From: Candidatus Cloacimonadota bacterium
Lineage (GTDB): Bacteria > Cloacimonadota > Cloacimonadia > JGIOTU-2
DNA length: 43,041 nucleotides
Direction of reading: 5' to 3'
Assembly (NCBI GenBank): GCA_030611765.1
Contig: JAUWPE010000005.1
Coordinates: 1-43,041 of the forward strand
In this document: piece after piece, positions 16,104 through 24,043 of the stretch
How positions within the stretch are numbered: position 1 is the stretch's first letter
Layout: each line of letters opens with the position of its first letter
Notes under the pieces: generated by a model
Databases searched by the model: none
Seen by the model: the letters and a program-made list of their open reading frames with translations, nothing else
Told to the model about the DNA's origin: nothing
Position numbers and translations under genes: made by a program

Positions 16104-16616
16104 TTAAATCTTAAATTTATCTCTATAACTCAAAATATCTCCAAATCTTTCTTTTGGTATATTAATGAATAGTCCTTCTGCTTTAGAAAATATTGTGCCG
16201 TTTTCATCATATATTTTGCTCTTTGTAATAACTTTTCTTCCTTTTATAGAATCAACCCACGCCTCAATAGTAGCAATAGTTTTTAGAGGAATCATTTTTT
16301 TATAATTGATTGTCAATTTTGCAGCAACCACTGTTTGTCCTGCAATCCAGGCGGCAAATCCCATTGCTTCATCAAGCGCTGCTGCTATACTTCCACCGTG
16401 AGCATATCCGGGAGGTCCTTGCGTTGCAGAACCAAAAAATACTTTCGCAAAAAATCTATTATCACTTTCTCGAACAAAGTATCTTATAGTTAGTCTATCT
16501 TCGGAATTATCACCCATCACAAAAGAGCGTCCATCACCATAAGTTGCAGGTAAATTAAACTCTTTCCATTCCGGTTCTCCTTTTAATATTAAAGGATTTA
16601 AAGCATGAGTTTGCAT
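16104..16616 (-). CDS. PaaI-like hotdog thioesterase
   Basis: 170 residues with a single hotdog domain at about 45-155. Signature GPPGYAHGGSIAAALDEAMG (the HGG...D pattern of the PaaI/YiiD class) marks the active-site helix; the ensuing strands include AKLTINYKKMIPL and GRKVITKSKIYDENG. Such enzymes hydrolyse acyl-CoA or related thioesters; the acyl group cannot be predicted. It sits downstream of plsY and fatty-acid kinase genes on the same strand, which fits acyl-thioester turnover. Confidence 0.8.
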   Translation of the reverse strand: MQTHALNPLILKGEPEWKEFNLPATYGDGRSFVMGDNSEDRLTIRYFVRESDNRFFAKVFFGSATQGPPGYAHGGSIAAALDEAMGFAAWIAGQTVVAAKLTINYKKMIPLKTIATIEAWVDSIKGRKVITKSKIYDENGTIFSKAEGLFINIPKERFGDILSYRDKFKI

Positions 16617-16687
16617 TTAATTATTTTAATTTTTCATTTATTACGTTTTATAGTTCTAATCCGCACAAGAAATAAAAAGAATTCTTT

Positions 16688-17278
16688 TCATTTATCTATT
16701 AACACTTTCCGGTCTCTTTTTATAAAAAAGATAATAGCGTTAAGCACTGTGGTAAGCAGAACCAGGTAGATAATAGAATTCACCAGAACCATTTCTTTAT
16801 TGGAAATATATGCAGCCAGAGGGGAAAAGAGAATAAAGAAGACGGGCGTTATTCCCGGTCTGTGTATCAGGAAAGCAATTATTGTTGCTGTAATAAGGCA
16901 TATTAAAAATTCAATAGGAATAAAATAGATCAATATGCCAACAACTGTGCCGGCTCCTTTTCCTCCACGAAAACCATAGTAGATAGGAAAACAATGACCG
17001 ACAATTCCAAAGGAAGCTGCAACAATCGTGTGAACAACATCCAAACCCCAAGCTTGAGCAACCAGAATTATCAGCAGGGTCTTACAAGCATCCAGTAATC
17101 CCACGATAATTCCCACCATAGGACCAACTGTGAGGAACACATTGAATGCTCCTGCATTCTTCACCTTCAGATTTCGAATGTCTTTCCCAGTCATTTTTTT
17201 GGCAAAGATATAACTGAAAGAAATTGAACCGATAAAATAAGCGGCAATCGCTAAAATTATGGTTTTATATATTTCCAC
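16688..17278 (-). CDS. plsY: Acyl-phosphate:glycerol-3-phosphate acyltransferase
   Basis: 196 residues starting at a GTG preceded by GGAAG. Integral inner-membrane enzyme that transfers an acyl chain from acyl-phosphate to glycerol-3-phosphate, the first acylation of phospholipid synthesis. Motifs: FIGSISFSYIFAK near 16-28, DIRNLKVKNAGAFNVF (the glycine/asparagine motif), GLLDACK, and GHCFPIYYGFRGGKGAGT near 95-112. About five helices, usual length. It is 12 bases after a fakB-like gene that follows fakA, so acyl-phosphate made from free fatty acids would be used directly. Confidence 0.92.
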   Translation of the reverse strand: MEIYKTIILAIAAYFIGSISFSYIFAKKMTGKDIRNLKVKNAGAFNVFLTVGPMVGIIVGLLDACKTLLIILVAQAWGLDVVHTIVAASFGIVGHCFPIYYGFRGGKGAGTVVGILIYFIPIEFLICLITATIIAFLIHRPGITPVFFILFSPLAAYISNKEMVLVNSIIYLVLLTTVLNAIIFFIKRDRKVLIDK

Positions 17279-17290
17279 AACACTTCCAGT

Positions 17291-18172
17291 TCATTTTAAA
17301 GAAAACGAAGCTATACAGGCACCGGGACCTGTGTGAACTGCTTCACAAAATCTGGGATGACCGATTATCAACTTCTCAAATTTAAGCTCCCTTTTGATCT
17401 GGGCTTCCATATCTTTAAGTTCGGGGAAATCGTTGTCTTCCATATGCATTATAACTATCTGTTTAACTGTCTCTATTTTATATTTTTGCATTTTCTGTTT
17501 GATGTTTTCTATGATCACCCTGTTTGCAGCTTGTTTTGTTCTTCCTTTCCCGATGGGTAGAAAGCCCAGATCAGCTTCATCGCCCAGAAGTCCTACCACC
17601 GGAATTATTTTAAGAATTGATCCAAGCAGGGATTTAGCTTTGCCAATTCTTCCGCCTCGTTGCAGAAAACCCAGATCCGGCAGACAAAGATAGGTGAATG
17701 TATTTGTCGTAATTTCCGTAATTTTTGCAGTTATCTCCGCAATGTCATCACTTGTTTTCAAAAGATCGATTAATCTAAGCAGAATTGAACCAACACCGGG
17801 AATAACCTGTTTGGTATCAATATTGATGATAGGAATTATATCTTTATATCCTTTTCTTACCTGTTCGCACATTTGAAAAGTGGCAGCAGACATATTGCTT
17901 CCCATCATTACGTGGAAAATAACATCATAATTATCTTTGGCAGCTTCCACGATCTTAATCAAATCACCTTTCAAAAGTGCCTGAGTATGAGCAGTTACTT
18001 TCTCTTTTTTGAATCTTTCTATCAGATAAGCAGCAGTATATTCTTCACTTTCCCGGTATTCTTCATCATTGATTATCACAGGGAATTTCATAAAAGCAAC
18101 ATCTTTGTAGCCGATTTGCTCATTGGCAATACCGAGATTATCTCCTGTAATAACCAGTATTTTTTTCTTCAT
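17291..18172 (-). CDS. DegV-family fatty-acid-binding protein (FakB-like)
   Basis: 293 residues, GGAGAA before the ATG. DegV fold: residues 1-165 hold the nucleotide-like lobe (KKILVITGDNLGI, YTAAYLIERFKKEKVTAHTQ, IFHVMMGSNMSAATFQMC). Residues 170-293 form the lipid-binding lobe with LPDLGFLQRGGRIGKAKSLLGSILKIIPVVG and the terminal HTGPGA motif whose histidine touches the fatty-acid head group in known FakB structures. It presents a bound fatty acid to FakA for phosphorylation. Twelve bases separate it from the fakA-like gene upstream. Fatty-acid preference unknown. Confidence 0.88.
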   Translation of the reverse strand: MKKKILVITGDNLGIANEQIGYKDVAFMKFPVIINDEEYRESEEYTAAYLIERFKKEKVTAHTQALLKGDLIKIVEAAKDNYDVIFHVMMGSNMSAATFQMCEQVRKGYKDIIPIINIDTKQVIPGVGSILLRLIDLLKTSDDIAEITAKITEITTNTFTYLCLPDLGFLQRGGRIGKAKSLLGSILKIIPVVGLLGDEADLGFLPIGKGRTKQAANRVIIENIKQKMQKYKIETVKQIVIMHMEDNDFPELKDMEAQIKRELKFEKLIIGHPRFCEAVHTGPGACIASFSLK

Positions 18173-18184
18173 GATCTTTTCTCC

Positions 18185-19990
18185 CTATTCAAATGTGATA
18201 TAATAATTGTATCTATCCTGTCCTCCAAAGTATGATTCGAAGGTAATATTTTCAAATTTGCTTTGTAATTTGGAAACGATTTTATCTATATTGTTTTCCT
18301 TTTTACCACAATAAATAGTGATCAAGTTTTCCATTCCTGTCAATTTTGAAATTGATCGTTCAATAACGGTTCCCTTTTGCCTATCTGAAAAAACCATCCG
18401 ATTTTGGTAGATAGAAAAAAAATCTCCATTTTTTACATTTACGTTATCTTCTGTAAAATCCCTTGTAGCTCTGGCGATTTTACAAAATTTAATGTTATCC
18501 AAATTTTCTCTGATAGCTTTTGCATTCTGAAGTATATCCTGAATTTCCGAGTAATAATACATTATACTTATCAGCTGAACCACATTTTTGGATTCTATCA
18601 ATTCAATATTACTTTTAGATAATGTGATGGCAGATTTCAAAGCAGGTAATATATCCGAATCATCCGCAGCGGCAATGATATTTTTCGCCCTGGTTTTCAG
18701 AAGTGCATTATGAATCTGATTAACAGAGGGCTTTACTTTTTTATAGCAAAGAATTTCGACAGTGCCCAATCCTTTAAGAATATCGGCAAATCCTGTGCCA
18801 TTCACGATGAGAAGAAGTGCAATATCTTTATTGTAATAAGCCCTATCTTCAGAAATAAGATTATAGTGTTGTTTCTTCATGTCATCTATTTTAGTTGAGG
18901 ATATTTTACCGAGCTCTTCACAAAATTTCAAAAGTGTTTTTGGTTTATTGGTATGAATGTGAATCTTGAAAATATTATTTGAATGAATAATTATCAGACT
19001 GTCTCCCCACTCTTTTAATTTATTTTCAAATTCAGCTTTATCCAGGTTTTCAGATTCCAAAATGAATTCGGTGCAATATCTGTACTTAATATTCGGATTC
19101 CAGGTTTCGGATAGTTCATCCGCCAGCTGGCGGATGATGGTTTCGGCAAGTTTTCCATTATCTTTTTTCTGAAGCAGATTATTCAACATGTTGATAATAT
19201 TGGTTAGATTAATGTTGCTGATATTTTTTAGAGGAACATTTGTAATAAATGTTCTAATAAATCTATTACGTTTCCCATATTTTTTGTGGGAAACAAAAGA
19301 ACGGACGTATTTGCTAATTATCAGGATATTGGCGATTGAGAAAATAGGTTTGATAATACTTTCATTATATTCCAGTTCAAAAGATATCCCTTTGACCAAA
19401 ATTAGAAATCCCATTGCTCCGGAATCGACAACACCTGCTTTTTTCAGTACTGGAAGCATTTCCGGTGTATTTTTTAGAGTCTCTTCCAAGCTGGGAATAA
19501 TTTTTTTTATCAGATATAAAGTATTATTTGAAGAATCGGAACTGAGTTGTTCAAATTTTTGAGAAAGAACCCGCATCATTGTAAGCATTGTACCTTCGGT
19601 AGGATTGATCGTATTCTGATAAGCGGTTTCACAACCTTTTTTCAAAGCTGCCGATAATTTATCATTTGATATTGATTCTGTCCCATCTGTTAATTTGATC
19701 GAGTCAGATATACCCTTGCAAAAAAGTGCTAAAATGCTGCCGGAACAACCCCTGCTGTTTAGTAAAGCTCCTTCTGCAAAACAATCTACATATTCCTGAA
19801 TACTCATCGCTTTAAATGAATGTGGTTTTATACTGTTTAAAGCTCCCCGAACAGTAAGTATCATATTGAGTCCTGTATCACCATCCGGAACAGGAAATAC
19901 ATTTAAATTGTTGATATAGTTCTTTTCTCTTGAAAGAAGATTACAAGAATTATTAAGAATGGAGTTAATGTGTATTGTGTTAATATCCAT
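18185..19990 (-). CDS. fakA: Fatty acid kinase ATPase subunit (FakA-like, DhaL domain)
   Basis: 601 residues, GAGGA before the ATG. The N-terminal DhaL kinase domain (1-200) contains NVFPVPDGDTGLNM with the Mg-binding aspartates D36 and D38, then NSRGCSGSILALF, PTEGTMLTMMR and KAGVVDSGAMGF. The middle domain (~300-375, YCTEFILES then DSLIIIHSNNIFKIHIHTNKP) and a C-terminal domain complete the FakA layout. It phosphorylates FakB-bound fatty acids. SRGCSG replaces the more common SRGNSG. A 20-base perfect palindrome is embedded in frame (IIRQLADEL). It is expressed upstream of fakB and plsY. Confidence 0.88.
   Translation of the reverse strand: MDINTIHINSILNNSCNLLSREKNYINNLNVFPVPDGDTGLNMILTVRGALNSIKPHSFKAMSIQEYVDCFAEGALLNSRGCSGSILALFCKGISDSIKLTDGTESISNDKLSAALKKGCETAYQNTINPTEGTMLTMMRVLSQKFEQLSSDSSNNTLYLIKKIIPSLEETLKNTPEMLPVLKKAGVVDSGAMGFLILVKGISFELEYNESIIKPIFSIANILIISKYVRSFVSHKKYGKRNRFIRTFITNVPLKNISNINLTNIINMLNNLLQKKDNGKLAETIIRQLADELSETWNPNIKYRYCTEFILESENLDKAEFENKLKEWGDSLIIIHSNNIFKIHIHTNKPKTLLKFCEELGKISSTKIDDMKKQHYNLISEDRAYYNKDIALLLIVNGTGFADILKGLGTVEILCYKKVKPSVNQIHNALLKTRAKNIIAAADDSDILPALKSAITLSKSNIELIESKNVVQLISIMYYYSEIQDILQNAKAIRENLDNIKFCKIARATRDFTEDNVNVKNGDFFSIYQNRMVFSDRQKGTVIERSISKLTGMENLITIYCGKKENNIDKIVSKLQSKFENITFESYFGGQDRYNYYITFE
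19117..19136. repeat. 20-base palindrome inside fakA, shared with the B12 riboswitch
   Basis: Perfect palindrome CATCCGCCAGCTGGCGGATG. Its central 16 bases equal the repeat in the riboswitch 4 kb away. It is translated as part of IIRQLADEL, a helical segment of the middle region of FakA. Confidence 0.8.
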
Positions 19991-20036
19991 AAATATTCCT
20001 CAAGCCAATAAGTCTTTTGGCAGAAGACACATAAGG

Positions 20037-21728
20037 TTAAAAGTTGCCATGTTTTAATATTGATATCAACAGCCAGAATCCCATTATTCCTGCTGCAATA
20101 TATCCCACAATTCCAATAATAGGAATTCCTTTCCATAAAGGTGGTATTTTGGAAAGCACAATTAAAGATGAGCCGATAATGAGTGCAGCGAGAACAATTG
20201 CAAAGGCAATTCGGTTGCTGATCTGATCGTGTTTGGCGAGCATTGGTTCCAAACCTTTATGTTTAAATTCGATCTTCAATTTTCCGCTTTTTATCTGCCG
20301 TATAATTTCTCTAATTTCAAAAGGAAAATCCTTGAATAAAAGACGAAATTCCGCCATAGATGAATATAAATCTTTTGCCAATTTAACAGGGTCCAATCGC
20401 TTTTTAAGTAAATTTTTTGCAAAAGGTTCGATGTGTGCTACCATATCAAAATCAGGATCTAATTTTGTTCCGACTCCCTCGATGGTTATCAATGCTTTTG
20501 AAAGAAGATAAATATCTGAAGGCAGTTTCAGTTTGAAATCTATTAACATTCTGATAATTTTATTTATCAATTCTCCAACTTTTATCTCTTTTAATGGAAG
20601 ATACGCATATTGATTCACAAGTTCGGAAATTCGGTATTCTAACAAATCCCGTTTTTCGACATTAAGATTGCCGGAAAGATGAAGAAGCGTTTCTGTTATC
20701 TTTTTTGGTTCTTTATTCACAACTCCTACGATAATATTGCCGAGATAATCCTGATGTTTCGGCAGCAAAGTTCCCATCATTCCGAAATCGAGGAAACAGG
20801 TGATATTATCTTTCAGGATGAGAATATTTCCCGGATGAGGATCAGCGTGGAAAAATCCGTGTTCAAATATTTGTTTCAGAACAAGATCACAACCTTGCCC
20901 TGCAATGAGCAAAGGGTCATTTTCCGCTTCTCGTAAAGCATTCAGGTCTGATACTTTGATGCCGTCGATAAATTCCATTGTCAGTATTTTTTTTGTGGAA
21001 TAATCTCTATAAACTTCAGGGACATAAATTGTCATATCGGCTTGGAAATTCCTTGCGAACCGCTCGATGTGCGAAGCTTCAATATTGAAATCAATTTCCT
21101 TACGGATAGAGCGCTCAAATTCTTTCACCATTTCGACCGGATTTAGTATCTCAATTTCCTTGATGTGTTTCTCCATTAAAAGAGAGAGATGAAACATTAT
21201 TTCCAGGTCTGTTTCGATAATTTTTTGAATTCCGGTTCGTTGCACTTTAACCGCAACTTTTTCTCCACTGAATAATTCAGCTTGATAAACTTGAGCTATG
21301 GAAGCAGAAGCAATCGGGTTTGTATCAATATTTTTGAAAAGCCCTGAAATCGGTTTTCCCAACTCCTGCTCGATCATTTTTTCTGCTTCTTCATTCGGCA
21401 TTGGAGGAACTGAATCCTGAAGTTTTTCAAGTTCCATCAACAGAGGTTCCGGTAAAATATCCGGACGATTACTCATAATTTGACCGAATTTGATAAAGGT
21501 CGGACCAAGTTCCTCCAGAACCATCCTGATTCGTTCCCAACGCGATAAAGAATTCATTTTTTCAAATTTTTTTTTGGGGATGAACTTCTTACCGAGATCG
21601 AGGTATTTTTCTATTTGAGAGCTGGTGATCAAATCACCAAAACCGTGCTTAAAAAGCACGGTTATGATTTCCCGATAGCGGTTTATATGGCGATAGGTAC
21701 GTCCGATCAGTCCGATTTTTCGCATCAT
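20037..21728 (-). CDS. UbiB/ABC1/AarF-family atypical kinase, membrane anchored
   Basis: 563 residues. Protein-kinase-like fold with family-specific features: KxGQ motif FIKFGQ at 79-84, ASASIAQVYQA loop near 140-150 (alanine-rich loop replacing the glycine-rich loop), VAVKVQR with K161, HADPHPGN and LDFGMMG. Two C-terminal membrane helices (about 505-525 and 535-555). ABC1 proteins are ATPases linked to quinone or other isoprenoid lipid handling; in an organism lacking ubiquinone the substrate may be another membrane lipid. Its ATGA overlaps the stop of the phasin-like gene. The next gene, fakA, follows after 46 bases. Confidence 0.88.
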   Translation of the reverse strand: MMRKIGLIGRTYRHINRYREIITVLFKHGFGDLITSSQIEKYLDLGKKFIPKKKFEKMNSLSRWERIRMVLEELGPTFIKFGQIMSNRPDILPEPLLMELEKLQDSVPPMPNEEAEKMIEQELGKPISGLFKNIDTNPIASASIAQVYQAELFSGEKVAVKVQRTGIQKIIETDLEIMFHLSLLMEKHIKEIEILNPVEMVKEFERSIRKEIDFNIEASHIERFARNFQADMTIYVPEVYRDYSTKKILTMEFIDGIKVSDLNALREAENDPLLIAGQGCDLVLKQIFEHGFFHADPHPGNILILKDNITCFLDFGMMGTLLPKHQDYLGNIIVGVVNKEPKKITETLLHLSGNLNVEKRDLLEYRISELVNQYAYLPLKEIKVGELINKIIRMLIDFKLKLPSDIYLLSKALITIEGVGTKLDPDFDMVAHIEPFAKNLLKKRLDPVKLAKDLYSSMAEFRLLFKDFPFEIREIIRQIKSGKLKIEFKHKGLEPMLAKHDQISNRIAFAIVLAALIIGSSLIVLSKIPPLWKGIPIIGIVGYIAAGIMGFWLLISILKHGNF

Positions 21729-22033
21729 TTTTTGTCTTTTTTGGCTCTCAAATTTTCTAGCTTTTTGATCCGTTTTTCCAATCTGTTAAGATCTTCACGG
21801 GTTGGAATATCTAATTTTCCCAAAGCATTTTTCACAAGTTTCTGAACTTGTGCTTCCAAATTCTCTCTTGCTTTTTCAGATTGCTTCAGCAGATCATTAA
21901 CGAATTTTTTTCCTTCTGCGGCAGAAAGTTTGCTTTCTGCCGAGATTTTTTTTCCTAATTCCTCGATTTTGTCTTTGGTCATCGAAGCAATGCCAATTCC
22001 GGTTAACATCGTTTTTTTCAATAGATCAAACAT
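21725..22033 (-). CDS. Phasin-like coiled-coil protein
   Basis: 102 residues with AGGAGG upstream. A short amphipathic start (MFDLLKKTMLTGIGIASM) leads to a highly charged, heptad-like helix through the rest of the protein (EKARENLEAQVQKLV, REDLNRLEKRIKKLENL). It resembles the polyhydroxyalkanoate granule-associated / PhaF-type phasin family, which also exists in bacteria that make no such polymer. The four-base overlap with the UbiB-like kinase gene suggests the two act together; pairing of these two families is common in anaerobes. No catalytic role is expected. Confidence 0.75.
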   Translation of the reverse strand: MFDLLKKTMLTGIGIASMTKDKIEELGKKISAESKLSAAEGKKFVNDLLKQSEKARENLEAQVQKLVKNALGKLDIPTREDLNRLEKRIKKLENLRAKKDKK

Positions 22034-22061
22034 TTTTATCCTCCTGTTTAGTTTGATAATT

Positions 22062-23246
22062 TTAACTTTTAATACTACTCGGGATTTTTTGTAAAGTTTT
22101 TTTTGTTGTTTTAAATACTTTATGACTTGTTCCTTTGATTCCTTTAATTACACTTCCTGAAGTAGATCCTATAAAATCAACAGATCCATCTTTTATTTTA
22201 TTAATCCTTTTCCATGCAAAATTTAGCTGATTTAAAAGTTTTCTGGTTACGCTGGTTGGATCATAAACTTTTAAAAGAGCATAGAGGATAACCGGATTGA
22301 ATAATCTAGGTGAAAATACCAGATAACGACCTTCCCACGAAGTTGGACCGAATTGTCTTTTAAATTTATAAAGTGGTTTGAATCTGTGAAAATATCCCAG
22401 CCGGTTAAACGCTAATTTTAATGCTGTTTTAATAATAAGGCTTTGTCCCGGATCAGTTGTATGCTCGTATGATAAAGGAGCTGTGCCAAGAGTTACCATC
22501 GTGTATCCTTGCTCTTTTAACATACGAAAAGACTCTGTAAACAATAACTGTGGCATTCCATTCGGAGTCTTTTCTTGGCGACGCATTATATCGAAATAGA
22601 TTCCATTTCTTGTATAAACGGGAGTGCAAACCACAAATGCTTCAACTTTGTTATCTAATAGTGCCAGGAAATATTTCCTATCTTTTGGATTATCGAGAGC
22701 AGGCTCACCTATCAGGAAGGAGAACTCTCCCGAACCTTTGAATTTTCGCCAGATAGCGGAAAGTTCTTCCATATCCTTTTCCCATTCAGGTTGTCTTTCT
22801 GTAAGCGGATGATATTCCACAACTGATAATCCTTGCTTTTTCGCTTGGTTTATGTTCTTACGCAAACCTCTGAACTTGCTTCCTTCCAACGAAAATTTTT
22901 CTAAATCAAAGATTGGCTCCTCTCCAATCTTGATCATTCTGAAACCCATCTCTTCAAGAATATTTTTGCAACGCTCTGTAACAGATTGGAAGCAGCAGCG
23001 CCATTTATGCTCTTTGCAGAATTGTTTAAATTCAGTTACGAACTCGCGAATATCAGAAGGATCGCATACCGGATCAGCCGCTGCCATAGCAACTTTTGTA
23101 CAGACGACATAAGCAATTACACCATCGATACCGAAAGTCGAATAAAAGTATGATTTATCGCTGCGCAGGATATTGTATGATTGGGAATGATAACCATATT
23201 TTTTCAGTAATTCAAGCACACGAACGGCTTCATTTTCTTTACTCAT
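22062..23246 (-). CDS. DUF2156 protein (MprF C-terminal-domain-like aminoacyl/acyl transferase)
   Basis: 394 residues, AGGAA before the ATG. Tandem GNAT-like halves as in the cytoplasmic domain of MprF, the lysyl-phosphatidylglycerol synthase (VLELLKKYGYHSQSYNILRSDKSYFYS at the start, then AAADPVCDP, FRGLRKNINQAKKQGLSVVEY, FSFLIGEP and YFDIMRRQEKTPNGMPQLLF). The membrane flippase part of MprF is absent. A basic tail of ~45 residues (352-394) ends the protein. MprF-type domains transfer an amino acid from tRNA to lipid head groups; stand-alone versions are less studied. Its place among lipid genes supports head-group modification, which is inference. Confidence 0.8.
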   Translation of the reverse strand: MSKENEAVRVLELLKKYGYHSQSYNILRSDKSYFYSTFGIDGVIAYVVCTKVAMAAADPVCDPSDIREFVTEFKQFCKEHKWRCCFQSVTERCKNILEEMGFRMIKIGEEPIFDLEKFSLEGSKFRGLRKNINQAKKQGLSVVEYHPLTERQPEWEKDMEELSAIWRKFKGSGEFSFLIGEPALDNPKDRKYFLALLDNKVEAFVVCTPVYTRNGIYFDIMRRQEKTPNGMPQLLFTESFRMLKEQGYTMVTLGTAPLSYEHTTDPGQSLIIKTALKLAFNRLGYFHRFKPLYKFKRQFGPTSWEGRYLVFSPRLFNPVILYALLKVYDPTSVTRKLLNQLNFAWKRINKIKDGSVDFIGSTSGSVIKGIKGTSHKVFKTTKKTLQKIPSSIKS

Positions 23247-23376
23247 TTAAAATTCCTGTCTAATTATCAACCGTTTTAATTTGTTAAAAACAACTTTTCG
23301 ATTCTTAAATTGAAAGACAAACCAAAATAATAATAAGTGATAAATGTTACTCATTTATTTCTAATATTCTTATTTT

Positions 23377-23823
23377 TTAACTCATAATAAAAGCAACTGC
23401 AACTCCAAGAACAGCACCGGCAAGAACTTCCAGAGGAGTATGACCTATTAATTCTTTCAGGTTTCCTTCAAGAAGTGCAAGACTTTCTTTCTTGTGAATA
23501 TTTTCTACAATTTTGTTCAGAACAAATGCTTGTTTGCCAACAGCCCGACGTACACCTGTTGCATCGTACATAACAACAAAAGCCAATACTAAGCTAATAG
23601 CAAAAAAGACAGAATTTATTCCTTCCAATATTCCCACTGACGCAGCAAGGGAAGAAACTGATGCAGAATGGGAACTGGGCATACTACCGGTATCAAGATA
23701 TTTTCTGAAATTCAATTTCTTTTCTTTAAATAAATAAAAAATAACCTTAAATGTTTGTGCGATTACCAAAGAAACAACAACTATATCCAATATTCTGTTT
23801 CCAAAAATTAACCCTTTTTCCAT
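23377..23823 (-). CDS. Divergent PAP2-family membrane protein (DUF212)
   Basis: 148 residues, three to four membrane segments. Carries the DUF212 pattern: YLDTGSMPSSHSASVSSLA near 43-60, VMYDATGVRRAVGKQAFVLN near 85-105, and ELIGHTPLEVLAGAVLG near 122-140. These match the SxxH and phosphate-binding residues of acid-phosphatase/PAP2 enzymes, although the family has no firmly established activity. A lipid-phosphate phosphatase role would suit the neighbours but is inferred. Confidence 0.85.
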   Translation of the reverse strand: MEKGLIFGNRILDIVVVSLVIAQTFKVIFYLFKEKKLNFRKYLDTGSMPSSHSASVSSLAASVGILEGINSVFFAISLVLAFVVMYDATGVRRAVGKQAFVLNKIVENIHKKESLALLEGNLKELIGHTPLEVLAGAVLGVAVAFIMS

Positions 23824-23903
23824 TAATTTCTCCTGTTATAGATAATTTATATAATGTTTAAACTTGATTCAGGATATGACAAGATGACTTCAACGGATAG
23901 AAA

Positions 23904-23948
23904 TTAAAAACTCACCTTTGCTTTAAGATAAATCTCATCATTATCCAT
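23904..23948 (-). pseudogene. Displaced copy of the 3' end of the outer-membrane barrel gene
   Basis: The minus strand reads MDNDEIYLKAKVSF then stop. The intact gene just upstream ends GNDEVYLKAKVCF then stop. The DNA match runs over 23901-23948 against 24041-24088 with about ten differences. The sequence encodes only the last beta-strand of the barrel; no protein is expected. Confidence 0.75.
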
Positions 23949-23957
23949 AATTATTTT

Positions 23958-24037
23958 CGACTCGTAAGCAAAGCGACGAGTCGAGGTAGATTACTTAAGT
24001 TGCTTCGAGTCGTCGTTGCTTCGCTCCTTACGACTCG
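23958..24037. repeat. Palindromic repeat pair between the gene end and its copy
   Basis: Two imperfect inverted-repeat hairpins: CGACTCGTAAG...GACGAGTCG at 23958-23983 and CGAGTCGTCG...TTACGACTCG at 24006-24037. They are also complementary to each other, giving one larger fold. It separates the barrel gene from the displaced 3'-end copy and may also terminate the transcript. Confidence 0.65.
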
Positions 24038-24043
24038 ACGAAA

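Noticed and set aside
20037-21728. Naming the ABC1 kinase ubiB
   Set aside because: Family membership is clear, but ubiquinone synthesis is unlikely in this kind of organism and no ubi genes are present, so the symbol would mislead.
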